Below are positions 16,123-23,996 of a stretch of 64,000 nt of DNA, piece by piece. Source of the stretch: Chloroflexota bacterium (GTDB taxonomy: Bacteria; Chloroflexota; UBA11872; VXOZ01); contig JAAXIC010000021.1 of NCBI GenBank assembly GCA_012270555.1, positions 1-64,000 on the forward strand, written 5' to 3'. The notes under the pieces were generated by a model. It was not told the DNA's origin, searched no databases, and worked only from the letters and a program-made list of their open reading frames with translations. Every line of letters starts with the position of its first letter. Positions within the stretch are counted from its first letter, which is position 1. The position numbers and the translations under genes are program-made.

Positions 16123-17172
16123 TCACGCAAGTTCCACCATCCGGCCGGTCTCGCCGGACTCATAGATGGCGTCCACGATCTTCTGCACCACCAGCGCCTC
16201 TTCCGCTTTCACCAACGGCGGCGTGCCTTCTTTGACGTTCCTTACGACCTTAGCGAACTGGCCTGCGTGATTGTGCTCTCGGCCTTCTTCATGGGCAGGC
16301 GTGTAGTCAAGCAGCCCGGCATGCGGGACCTCTTTGTGGATCTTCAGCGGGCGCAGCGTCGCGCCGCCCTCGGTGCCGCAGAGGTAGGCGTTGACTTCAT
16401 TGTCGATATTGAGCGCCCAGCTCGTCTCCAGGTTGATGACGGCGCCGGTATCGAAGCGGATTTGCGCCGTGGCAAAGTCCTCTACCGTGTACCGGTCCTG
16501 ATCGGCTTCTCTCCCACGGGTAAAGAGACCGGGTCGTTTCGCGAGTTTCGTAAAGACCGCGCCGGTCACCGCCGTCGGTGTCGGATGGCCCATCAGCCAC
16601 AATGTCAGGTCGAGCGTGTGCACGCCGATGTCGATCAGCGGCCCGCCGCCGTTCTTGTCTTTCTCCACGAAGACGCCCCACCAGGGAATGCCGCGCCGCC
16701 GCAACGCCAGCACGCGGGCGTAGTAGATTTCACCCAGTTCGCCCTGATCGATGAGGTGCTTGAGGAACTGCGCGCGCTCGCCAAAGCGCGATTGAAAGCC
16801 GATGGTGAGCATCTTGTCGTTCCGGTTGGCGGCGGCAATCATCTCCTCGCACTCGGCGGCATTCATGGCCATCGGCTTTTCGCAGATGACGTTGCTGCCC
16901 GCGTTTAAGGCCGCAACACTAGCGGCACAGTGCATGAACGGCGGCGTGCAGACGCTCACCAAGTCAAGCTCTTCCTGCGTCACCATCTCGTTGAAGTCGG
17001 CGTACACCCTGGCGATGCCAAACTCGTCAGCGACGCTCTGCGCGCGTGGTTCATCGATGTCGCTAATGGCAACCACTTCGGCCTCACTGGGTATTTTTGC
17101 GTACCCCGGCAGGTGAGCGCCGCGGGCAATGCCGCCAGCGCCGATAACACCAACCCGCACCTTCGATCCCAT
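16123..17172 (-). CDS. Gfo/Idh/MocA-family oxidoreductase
   Basis: A 349-residue NAD(P)-dependent sugar or cyclitol dehydrogenase. The N-terminal Rossmann fold begins VRVGVIGAGGIARGAHLPGY. CEKPMAMNAAECEEM contains the family EKP motif with the catalytic lysine, and GGGPLIDIGVHTLDLTLWLMG carries the usual D-x-G-x-H active-site residues. I chose the ATG at 17172 because AGGAG lies nine bases upstream; the GTG at 17187 overlaps that site. It is divergent from nagA. Related enzymes work on inositol, glucose-type or amino-sugar substrates, so a link with the nagA/ROK pair is possible but unproven. Confidence 0.9.
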   Translation of the reverse strand: MGSKVRVGVIGAGGIARGAHLPGYAKIPSEAEVVAISDIDEPRAQSVADEFGIARVYADFNEMVTQEELDLVSVCTPPFMHCAASVAALNAGSNVICEKPMAMNAAECEEMIAAANRNDKMLTIGFQSRFGERAQFLKHLIDQGELGEIYYARVLALRRRGIPWWGVFVEKDKNGGGPLIDIGVHTLDLTLWLMGHPTPTAVTGAVFTKLAKRPGLFTRGREADQDRYTVEDFATAQIRFDTGAVINLETSWALNIDNEVNAYLCGTEGGATLRPLKIHKEVPHAGLLDYTPAHEEGREHNHAGQFAKVVRNVKEGTPPLVKAEEALVVQKIVDAIYESGETGRMVELA

Positions 17173-17224
17173 GGCACTTCTCCTCACTTATTTTCCAGCG
17201 TATTGGGCGTTATCCTAGTATACA

Positions 17225-17253
17225 TTGACGCAGTCCTAGCCGCCCCGTAGGAT
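17225..17253 (+). promoter_or_regulatory. Candidate promoter of the nagA-ROK operon
   Basis: TTGACG (17225-17230), a 17-bp spacer and TAGGAT (17248-17253). The transcript would start about 20 bases before the nagA ATG. Confidence 0.45.
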
Positions 17254-17281
17254 GAATTGAACAATAGCGATTGGATTTCCC

Positions 17282-18451
17282 ATGATTCTCCTCTCCGGCG
17301 GTACGGTCTACACCCCCCTGCAAGCGCTCCCGCAAACAAGCGTCGCCATAGACGGCGGCCGCATCGTGCGCGTCGCGTCCGTCGGTGAATGCGCGGACCT
17401 TGCCGGACGCGGAGAGACCATCGACGTATCCGGCTGCATCGTCTGCCCCGGCTTCATCGACATGCACGTGCATGGGGCTTTGGGCGCGTCGTTTCGCTCG
17501 CCGGCGGCTGAGGACATACGCAAGGTGACGGCGTACCGCGCGACCACAGGCACGACCGGCCTGCTTGCCACCATCGGCACCTCGTCGTGGGGTGATACAG
17601 TGGCAGCGCTCAAGGCCGTGGTACACGCCGCCGCAGCGCCCGCCGGCAGCCAACTGCTCGGCGTGCATATGGAAGGACCGTATCTCAGCCCTGAGCGGCC
17701 CGGGGCTATGCGCATACCGCTCATGCGCGAGCCGAGCGTGGACGAGGTTGCCGCCTTGCAGGACGCCGCCCACGGCATGATCAAGTCGATGACCCTCGCC
17801 CCCGAACGGGAGGGTGGCTTGGCGCTCGTGGCATACCTCGCCAAGCATGACATTATCCCCTCCATCGGCCACTCCGATGCGACGTTCGCTGAGGTGGCGG
17901 CGGCCGTTGGCAGCGGTGTGCGCCAAGCAACGCATACGTTCAACGCCATGCGCCCGCTCCACCACCGCGATCCCGGCACGGTGGGCGGCATCATGGCGCA
18001 TGCGGAGATCACCGCCGAATTGATCGGCGACGGCGCGCACGTAGATCGGGAAGTCGGCAAGCTACTTATTGCGGCCAAAGGCTGGGAGCGCGTGGCCCTC
18101 GTTACGGATGGCGTGGAGTTTTCCGGTCTGCCGGCGGGCCGCTACGAGCGGGCGAGCGGCGTAGCCGTAACCGTCTCGGACGTACTCGCCACACGGGACG
18201 ACGGCACGATTACGGGAAGTTCATCGGCTATGAACCGCAATGTACGCGTGTACGTGGAGGCCGGCATACCCTTGCCCCACGTCCTCGCCATGGCGAGCTA
18301 TGTGCCCGCACGGCAACTTGGCTTAAGCGACCGAAAGGGCATAGTGCAAACTGGGGCAGATGCTGACATTGCCGTGCTTTCTCGGGACTTTCGCGTTATG
18401 CTGACTATGATAGATGGCGAAATCGTGTATCGCGCACCGGATTTAACATAG
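17282..18451 (+). CDS. nagA: N-acetylglucosamine-6-phosphate deacetylase
   Basis: Hydrolyses GlcNAc-6-P to glucosamine-6-P and acetate in amino-sugar catabolism and cell-wall recycling. The 389-residue amidohydrolase has CPGFIDMHVHGALG (metal HxH), HMEGPYLSPERPGAM (metal Glu), IGHSDATFAEV and ATHTFNAMRPLHHRDPG (the two metal/substrate His motifs) and LVTDGVEFSGLPAG (catalytic Asp), in the family's order and spacing. The ROK kinase gene follows after 11 bp, so they form an operon. No nagB or PTS gene is present in the window. Confidence 0.93.
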   Translation: MILLSGGTVYTPLQALPQTSVAIDGGRIVRVASVGECADLAGRGETIDVSGCIVCPGFIDMHVHGALGASFRSPAAEDIRKVTAYRATTGTTGLLATIGTSSWGDTVAALKAVVHAAAAPAGSQLLGVHMEGPYLSPERPGAMRIPLMREPSVDEVAALQDAAHGMIKSMTLAPEREGGLALVAYLAKHDIIPSIGHSDATFAEVAAAVGSGVRQATHTFNAMRPLHHRDPGTVGGIMAHAEITAELIGDGAHVDREVGKLLIAAKGWERVALVTDGVEFSGLPAGRYERASGVAVTVSDVLATRDDGTITGSSSAMNRNVRVYVEAGIPLPHVLAMASYVPARQLGLSDRKGIVQTGADADIAVLSRDFRVMLTMIDGEIVYRAPDLT

Positions 18452-18462
18452 GTCCAGCGACT

Positions 18463-19407
18463 ATGACCGGAATCGGTATTGACATTGGCGGCACGAAAGT
18501 TGCCGCCGGCATTGTCGACCAGGACGGCAGCATTCTGGCCACCGACCGTGGGCCGATGATAAAGGACTCCCATGAGACCATGCTGGAGAGCATCTGCACG
18601 GTGGTAGATCGGCTCCTCGCCCAGGGGCACGAAAGGCCAAGTGCGATCGGTATCGCCGTGCCCGGTACGGTAGACCGCGATCGGGGCGTCGCGGTCTCAG
18701 CCGTCAACGTGGGCTGGCGGAACTTGCCGCTCGTGGATTTGCTGCAAGACCGCTACGGCCTGCCCGGTGTCATTGCGAACGACGCGAACGCCGGTGCGTG
18801 GGGCGAGTACGCCTTCGGCACGGGTAGAGACCGCCAGCACTTGGTGTACATAACTGTAGGCACGGGCATTGGCGGTGGTATCATCGAGGACGGTCGAGTG
18901 GTGCGGGGCAGCGGCGCCGCGGGCGAAATCGGCCACATCCTCGTAAGCCCAGGCGGCCCGCTCTGCCCTTGCGGCGTAAACGGCTGCTTGGAATCATTGG
19001 CCGCCGGACCCGGCATCGCCCGCCGGGGGAAACAGGCGGCTGCCGAGCAACCTACGGCCATCGTGCAGCGTCTCACGGACGGCAACCTAGAAAACCTGAC
19101 CAGCTTTACCGTACACGAGGCCGCGGAAGCAGGCGATCCGGTACTGCAAACGGTGCGCGACGATACGGCGCGCTGGCTCGCCATTGGCTGCCAGATCTGC
19201 CAGCAACTGTTCGCGCCCGAGTGTATTGTCTTCGGCGGCGGCGTGATGCAAGACGGCGGACGCTTGATCCAGGACATTCGCAACTGGTTTCAGCGTCTTG
19301 CCGGGAGCCCGCACCCCGACGTAGAGAACTACATCCGGCTCGCCGCGGAAAGTGAGCACTCCGGTATCGTGGGGGCAGCGGCGCTGGTGTTGGAACCGGA
19401 GCGCTGA
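18463..19407 (+). CDS. ROK-family sugar kinase
   Basis: A 314-residue ATP-dependent kinase of the ROK family. GIDIGGTKVAAGIVDQDG is the phosphate-1 loop, VPGTVDRDRG follows, and IANDANAGAWGEYAFG contains the catalytic Asp. The zinc-binding motif is CPCGVNGCLES (GxxCxCGxxGCxE type). There is no N-terminal DNA-binding domain, so it is an enzyme and not a repressor. Being co-transcribed with nagA, it most likely phosphorylates N-acetylglucosamine or N-acetylmannosamine, making the substrate for NagA. Glucokinase activity cannot be excluded. Confidence 0.9.
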   Translation: MTGIGIDIGGTKVAAGIVDQDGSILATDRGPMIKDSHETMLESICTVVDRLLAQGHERPSAIGIAVPGTVDRDRGVAVSAVNVGWRNLPLVDLLQDRYGLPGVIANDANAGAWGEYAFGTGRDRQHLVYITVGTGIGGGIIEDGRVVRGSGAAGEIGHILVSPGGPLCPCGVNGCLESLAAGPGIARRGKQAAAEQPTAIVQRLTDGNLENLTSFTVHEAAEAGDPVLQTVRDDTARWLAIGCQICQQLFAPECIVFGGGVMQDGGRLIQDIRNWFQRLAGSPHPDVENYIRLAAESEHSGIVGAAALVLEPER

Positions 19408-20012
19408 GTAGCGCGACATCATGAGAGTAATGCCATAACGGGCTTTCAGCCTAAGCGCTTCCATGCTCATCAGCGTCAGCGTGGTGCCTCTCGCCCTGCC
19501 GTTTACCAACGGCGTCGCCTGCAGCCTGCCGAACGCCCAAAGTCACACCGCAGCCTTGTCCCTCTCAACCTTCACGTCGGAAGTCCCATTGTGCGGTCAA
19601 TGACTCCTTGAGCCCGGCCGAGTATCCGGCATTGGAGCCACAGACGGGAGGGCACGGCGTCGCTACGAACACGGTGTGGGACCCGATGCTTGTGATGGTG
19701 CCATTGCCTGCTTTCATCTTGCGCTTGCCGCTAACAATCTTTGCTGATCGGTTTGCAACCAATAGCAACGCTTTTCGCATCTGGCGTCCGCCTATTTCCT
19801 TTCCCTCCTCAATTTGAGGAACTCTCAGGCCCGCAACCACTGCCGCGCAATAAACTGCATACGCCGACACCGGCTGCGCGTCACGCATTGCGCCGCCGAG
19901 TAGGGGCGGTGCGCGAACCGCCCCTACCAATTTACGCGCCGCGAAGAGGGTAACGCGCGCGAGTTGCGCAGACCGTATCACCCGTTGTTACTATGGAAGG
20001 GATAGCCCATTA
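19408..20012. other. Long gap, no convincing gene; family D copy inside
   Basis: About 600 bases follow the ROK kinase. The only structured element is the family D copy at 19900-19927. Open frames on the minus strand across 19565-19981 read through that repeat and resemble no family I know. The region may hold gene remnants. Confidence 0.5.
19900..19927. repeat. Family D palindrome, second copy
   Basis: GTAGGGGCGGTGCG joined to CGAACCGCCCCTAC: 28 bp, imperfect only at the centre. The flank CCAATTTACGCGCCG matches the flank of the 12284 copy. Confidence 0.85.
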
Positions 20013-20483
20013 ATGCGATCTCGCCATCCGGAAATCATGGATTTTATTCGCACAGCAATCATCGTCTTGCTCGCTCTGTTGAGTGTGCTCGTTCTCAGCG
20101 CGTGCGGGCCGCGCGCCGAGCAGAGCGGCGATCTCGACGTTACCATTCTGTCGGTCTCGCCTGACCCGGCAGCGGTGGGTGACGCCGTCATCACCCTGCA
20201 AGTCCGCGATGCCGACGGCAAGCCGGTGGAAGGCGCCACCATCGCGGTGGAAGGCACCATGACCCACGCGGGCATGCAGCCGGTCATTGTCGAGACCGAG
20301 GCGCTCGGTGAAGGCCGGTACGCCACCAAGGACTTTAGGTTCACGATGGGCGGCGACTGGGTCATTATCGTGCGCGCCACGCTCGCCGACGGCAGTACGG
20401 CGGAGCAGCGCGTTGACCTCAAGGGGGTGCAGGGCGAAATGCAGATGGACATGAAGTCCGACCAGGATAAGGAAGGCAACTAG
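20013..20483 (+). CDS. YtkA/FixH-like lipoprotein
   Basis: A 156-residue lipoprotein. The signal peptide ends in the lipobox VLSAC. The mature part is a single Ig-like beta domain (VTILSVSPDPAAVGDAVITLQVRDADGKPVEGATI, then MTHAGMQP and GRYATKDFRFTMGGDWVIIV), which fits the YtkA-like domain. The tail holds MQMDMKSD. Such proteins sit near copper handling, cytochrome oxidase and ferredoxin-type membrane genes, and the Met/His content (MTHAGM) would suit copper. The next gene starts two bases after its stop, so it forms an operon with the polyferredoxin. Confidence 0.82.
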   Translation: MRSRHPEIMDFIRTAIIVLLALLSVLVLSACGPRAEQSGDLDVTILSVSPDPAAVGDAVITLQVRDADGKPVEGATIAVEGTMTHAGMQPVIVETEALGEGRYATKDFRFTMGGDWVIIVRATLADGSTAEQRVDLKGVQGEMQMDMKSDQDKEGN

Positions 20484-20485
20484 CC

Positions 20486-22360
20486 GTGGCGGTGCTGCGG
20501 GCCCAAAAGACGAAACAGCGCGATTTGCTTGACGTGCCCGTGGTGGGGCGATTTCTGCGCTGGAAGCATGCGCGCACGTCCCTGCAGGCAGTGCTGCTGG
20601 TTGTGTCGGCGCTCATCCTCTATGACGGGTTCTGGGGTCCGCAACTTGCGCCCAAGAACCTCGCCGGCGTGCTGCCCTGGGTGCACTGGCGGGGCTTCGT
20701 AGTGCTGGCGCTGCTCATTGCGGGCAACATTTTCTGCATGGCCTGTCCGTTCATGCTGCCGCGCCGCCTGGCCAAGAAGCTTCTGCCCGCCGACCGACGC
20801 TGGCCGAAGGTCATTCGCAACAAGTGGCTGGCGATTGGCGTGCTCTTGGTCTTTTTCTGGGCATATGAGGCCTTCGACCTCTGGGCGAGCCCTTGGCTCA
20901 CGGCGTGGGTGGCGCTCACGTACTTTGTGGCGGCCTTTGCCATAGACGGCATCTTCAAGGGCGCGGCCTTCTGCAAATACGTCTGTCCCATTGGACAGTT
21001 CCACTTCGTCCACGGCATGGTCTCGCCGCTGGAAGTAAAAGTGCGCCAGCCGGACCTCTGCGGCTCGTGTCCGACGAAAGACTGCATCAAGGGTCGGTAT
21101 GCACAAAGACCTGAGCAGGACTTTCTTCGTAGTTCCCGAGAGACGACCCCCATTCAAGAAACCTCTTCACCAAAGGCATCGGGCTGGACTGCGAAGAGTC
21201 ACCCTCACCCCGGCCCTCTCCCTCAAGGGAGAGGGGGTCTTTCGAGTTTAGACCAGGGTAATGTGGGCCTGGGTAAGGCAGGGGTCTCCACGAGAGAGAA
21301 TGCGGGTAGTGAGTCTGACATCCGTCATTCCGGCGAAAGCCGGAATCCAGATGACTGGGATCAACCGTGGAAATCACAAGAGCAGCACCCGCTCCGTCAT
21401 TCCCGCGAAAGCTCGCCCCGGCACGGGGCGCGGAATCCATCTTCAAGTGAGTTTCAGCCGCAATCGGGCATGCCGGATATACCCAGGTCATCTCTTCAAC
21501 CGGCAAGAGAAGTGGCGACTCCCGCCGGTCTCCAGCTCGTGCAGACCGGTTGCGAACTCTGGCTCTTCCAAGAACGCAAAGTCGGCAACATGGACTGCAC
21601 CTTCTGCCTCGACTGCATCCAGGCCTGTCCTTACGACAACGTCGGTATCCAGTTGCGCGTTCCCACCAGCGAATTTAGGAAGCTGGACCAACTGCACTCC
21701 GGCGTCGGCGCGCTAACACAACGCACCGACCTGGCCGCGCTCGTCATCGTGCTCGTGTTTGCGGCCTTTGTGAACGCTTTCGGCATGGTGCCGCCGGTCT
21801 ATTCCTTAGAACAGTGGCTTGCGACGCAGCTTGGCGTCACCAGTGAGCCGGTGGTGCTGGGTGTGCTCTTCATTATCGGGCTGGTGGCGTTGCCGTTTGT
21901 GCTGGTGACCGTCACAGCGTGGTGCAGCCGCGCCCTCGCCGGGAGCCGCGAAACGCTAGCGGCCACGGCGACGCGCTTCAGCTATGCCCTCATTCCCATC
22001 GGCTTTGGGATGTGGCTGGCGCACTACGGTTTTCACTTCCTCATCGGCGCGTTGACCGCAATTCCTGTCGCGCAGAGTTTCTTAGCCGACTTTGGTGTGC
22101 CAATTCTGGGCGACCCCCGGTGGGAGTTAGCCGCCATTGTGCCCGAGTCCTGGCTGGTACCGCTCGAACTCTTGCTGCTGGAACTCGGCATGCTCGTCTC
22201 GCTGACGGTTGGCTATCGCATCGCGAGAAAACAACACAGCTCCGTGGCAAGGGCTATGCGTGCGCTTCTACCCTGGGCGGTTATTATTGTCCTGATGTTC
22301 TTCACCGGCGCCTGGCTGATGACGCAGCCGATGGAGATGCGCGGGGTTATTCTGGGATAG
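20486..22360 (+). CDS. Polyferredoxin membrane protein (NosR/NapH-like) with in-frame repeat insert
   Basis: A 624-residue membrane electron-transfer protein. N-terminal TM segments carry CMACP (84-88) and CKYVCP (163-168), as in NapH/NosR proteins. A cytoplasmic ferredoxin part then begins with CGSCPTKDC (192-200) and resumes with GCELWLFQERKVGNMDC (355-371) and CTFCLDCIQACP, supplying ligands for two [4Fe-4S] clusters. C-terminal TM helices follow (about 415-620). In relatives the two ferredoxin parts are almost adjacent. Here about 145 residues (roughly 206-352) separate them, and they are translated intergenic repeats: HPHPGPLPQGRG (family B) and HSGESRNP (family C). The frame is kept. 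A GTG start two bases after the YtkA stop implies coupling. Function may be intact if the insert loops out; otherwise this is a decaying gene. Confidence 0.85.
   Translation: MAVLRAQKTKQRDLLDVPVVGRFLRWKHARTSLQAVLLVVSALILYDGFWGPQLAPKNLAGVLPWVHWRGFVVLALLIAGNIFCMACPFMLPRRLAKKLLPADRRWPKVIRNKWLAIGVLLVFFWAYEAFDLWASPWLTAWVALTYFVAAFAIDGIFKGAAFCKYVCPIGQFHFVHGMVSPLEVKVRQPDLCGSCPTKDCIKGRYAQRPEQDFLRSSRETTPIQETSSPKASGWTAKSHPHPGPLPQGRGGLSSLDQGNVGLGKAGVSTRENAGSESDIRHSGESRNPDDWDQPWKSQEQHPLRHSRESSPRHGARNPSSSEFQPQSGMPDIPRSSLQPAREVATPAGLQLVQTGCELWLFQERKVGNMDCTFCLDCIQACPYDNVGIQLRVPTSEFRKLDQLHSGVGALTQRTDLAALVIVLVFAAFVNAFGMVPPVYSLEQWLATQLGVTSEPVVLGVLFIIGLVALPFVLVTVTAWCSRALAGSRETLAATATRFSYALIPIGFGMWLAHYGFHFLIGALTAIPVAQSFLADFGVPILGDPRWELAAIVPESWLVPLELLLLELGMLVSLTVGYRIARKQHSSVARAMRALLPWAVIIVLMFFTGAWLMTQPMEMRGVILG
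21201..21237. repeat. Family B copy inside the polyferredoxin gene
   Basis: ACCCTCACCCCGGCCCTCTC followed by a complementary GGGAGAGGG arm, in the sense that reads HPHPGPLPQGRG in the gene's frame. It equals the intergenic family B elements at 14737 and 41923. Confidence 0.9.
21321..21440. repeat. Two family C copies inside the polyferredoxin gene
   Basis: At 21321-21350, TCATTCCGGCGAAAGCCGGAA gives the peptide HSGESRNP. At 21393-21440 a longer variant (ATTCCCGCGAAAGCTCGCCC, then GGGGCGCGGAATCC) matches in reverse orientation the intergenic element at 28967-29012. Confidence 0.9.
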
Positions 22361-22516
22361 GCTAGGCGATTCGCATGAGGTCTTGTGTCGGTTGTTCGTG
22401 AAGGTAGGCAGCAAAAACCGATGAATTCGCGTCGCATGAACCGCTATTGCCGAACAACGCAAGCCGCAGGCGGTGCGCCACGCTCGGGCCGGCTCGCACT
22501 CGCGGTTCCACTTCAC

Positions 22517-22648
22517 ATGCTGCCGGCTCCGCTGGAGCACGGCGCGTTGGGCGTGTGGGACGAGGTGGCTGTGGGCGCGCTCCTTGTCGGCTGCGCCATA
22601 GCGTACGTAGTCTGGTTCTACCTCACCGGACGCAGAGAGAAGCCGTAG
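22517..22648 (+). CDS. Small single-pass membrane protein
   Basis: A 43-residue product starting MLPAPLEHGALGVWDE, then one TM helix (VAVGALLVGCAIAYVVWFYL) and a short basic tail GRREKP. The frame is open back to 22385, but the upstream part is Arg-rich and unlike a protein, so I take the internal ATG. No clear ribosome-binding site is seen. It follows the YtkA-like and polyferredoxin genes on the same strand, and could be an accessory subunit of that module. The family is not recognised. Confidence 0.5.
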   Translation: MLPAPLEHGALGVWDEVAVGALLVGCAIAYVVWFYLTGRREKP

Positions 22649-22699
22649 GACAAAGAGTAAGTACTGTTCACCTACAAGAGTGACCGTGCGAAAGGCGCA

Positions 22700-23695
22700 T
22701 CACTCGGCGTGGTGTGGACGGAGCAGCGATGCCAACACCGCTATTCCCAAAATGGCGCCGACCACGATCAGCGAATAGACCGGTTGCTTATGGAATGTTG
22801 CCGAAACGACGTCGATGGTCTCGAGCAATGGAGTAAAGAAGTGGTCCCCTTTTGGCACGTCGTGAAAGTCGGCCAGGACCATCTTGATGCCAACGAAAAT
22901 AAGCACCAGACCCAGGCCGATGGCAAGGTAGTGAAAACGACCCATGAGGTTTTCCAACAGGAAGTAGAGGGCGCGCATGCCGAGAATGGCGAATATGTTG
23001 GAGGAATAGACGATGAAGGGCTCTCGTGTGATGGCAAAGATGGCTGGCACGGAGTCCAAGGCGAAGACCACGTCGGTGACGTTTACCACAAGCAGCACGA
23101 GCAACAGCGGTGTAGCCAGCCAGCGGCCGTCGAGCCTTACGACGTACTTTCCACCATGGTAGGTGTCCGTACTGGGAAGGATCTTGCGAAATACACGAAC
23201 GGCGAAATTGCGTTCGGGGTCGGTTTCCTCGTCGCCTGAGATGAGTATGCGAAAGCCGGTGTAGATCAGGAAACCGCCAAAGACATAGATCATCCAACTA
23301 AACGTGGCGAGAAGCGCCGCGCCAGTGAGAATAAACGCGCCGCGCAGGATGATGGCGGCAAGGATTCCCCAGAAGAGGACGCCGTAGCGGTACTCTTTGG
23401 GAACACCAAAATACGTAAAGATGATCAGGAAGACGAAGAGGTTGTCAACGCTCAGCATCTTTTCGATAAGGTAACCCGTGATGTACTCGGTGCCGCGTTC
23501 AACCCCGGCAAAGATGAACATGCCCGCCCCGAATATCAGGGCAAGCACGATCCAAATCACCGACCAGGTGGCAGCCTCGCGGGGCTTGATCTCATGCGCG
23601 CCCCGATGGAACACCGTGAGGTCGAGCACCAAGAGCACGACGACGGCCAGAGTGAATCCGATCCAAAGCACCGGCGAGTTGAGCGTCCCGAACAT
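22700..23695 (-). CDS. TerC/Alx-family integral membrane protein
   Basis: A 331-residue membrane protein with about nine TM helices. It has the family signatures FAGVERGTEYITGYLIEKML with SVDNLFVF, and DVVFALDSVPAIFAITREPFIVYSSNIFAILGMRALYF. The acidic residues in these motifs line the ion path. Alx/TerC proteins export manganese or help metallate secreted proteins, and they are associated with tellurite resistance. The ATG at 23695 has AAGGGA six bases upstream; a TTG six codons earlier is less likely. It is divergent from the DUF4143 ATPase, with two hairpins in the upstream region. Confidence 0.92.
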   Translation of the reverse strand: MFGTLNSPVLWIGFTLAVVVLLVLDLTVFHRGAHEIKPREAATWSVIWIVLALIFGAGMFIFAGVERGTEYITGYLIEKMLSVDNLFVFLIIFTYFGVPKEYRYGVLFWGILAAIILRGAFILTGAALLATFSWMIYVFGGFLIYTGFRILISGDEETDPERNFAVRVFRKILPSTDTYHGGKYVVRLDGRWLATPLLLVLLVVNVTDVVFALDSVPAIFAITREPFIVYSSNIFAILGMRALYFLLENLMGRFHYLAIGLGLVLIFVGIKMVLADFHDVPKGDHFFTPLLETIDVVSATFHKQPVYSLIVVGAILGIAVLASLLRPHHAE

Positions 23696-23760
23696 CAATG
23701 TTCCCTTCGGCAATCTTCATGGCAGTCAGAATCTGGTGTCAGTGTGCGCAACACAATTAA

Positions 23761-23822
23761 GGCACCGTCATGACGGTGCCGTTTGCCTACTCTTGAGAAG
23801 AGAAATGTGCGGTAGCGCACAT
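23761..23822 (-). promoter_or_regulatory. Structured upstream region of the TerC gene
   Basis: Two perfect inverted repeats lie in the likely TerC leader: GGCACCGTCA/TGACGGTGCC at 23761-23780, and ATGTGCG-GTAG-CGCACAT at 23805-23822. On the minus strand the first is followed by TTAATTGT, a weak terminator-like tail. TerC-family genes are often governed by the manganese-sensing yybP-ykoY riboswitch, but I do not see its conserved loops here, so this is only a candidate attenuator or protein-binding site. Confidence 0.35.
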
Positions 23823-23940
23823 CTCCCATAGTAGCGTACTGCAAGCATGAGCGTCACTTGGGTGTGGTGGGATAAGGAATCCTCGGAAGGGGCCGCGAAT
23901 TCTGATCGTCTGGAGTAGCGCCTGCTGGAACCTAATAGGA

Positions 23941-23973
23941 TGTAAAATTGAAAGTACTACTTGCAACTTTACA
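23941..23973. promoter_or_regulatory. Operator-like inverted repeat before the DUF4143 ATPase gene
   Basis: TGTAAAATTGAAAGTA and TACTTGCAACTTTACA surround a single C. The arms match at 14 of 16 positions. The right arm contains the TTGCAA that looks like the -35 element of the gene, so a dimeric repressor bound here would block it. Confidence 0.6.
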
Positions 23974-23989
23974 CCCTTTCTTGCATACT
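23961..23989 (+). promoter_or_regulatory. Candidate leaderless promoter of the DUF4143 ATPase gene
   Basis: TTGCAA (23961-23966), 17 bp, CATACT (23984-23989), with the ATG at 23997 falling where transcription should begin. No ribosome-binding site precedes the ATG. Confidence 0.4.
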
Positions 23990-23996
23990 GATAGAC

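Noticed and set aside
19565-19981. A possible 138-residue minus-strand protein
   Set aside because: It reads through the family D repeat, has no recognisable domain and no ribosome-binding site; probably not coding.
23761-23822. A yybP-ykoY riboswitch before the TerC gene
   Set aside because: The hairpins are there, but the conserved loop sequences of that riboswitch are not recognisable.
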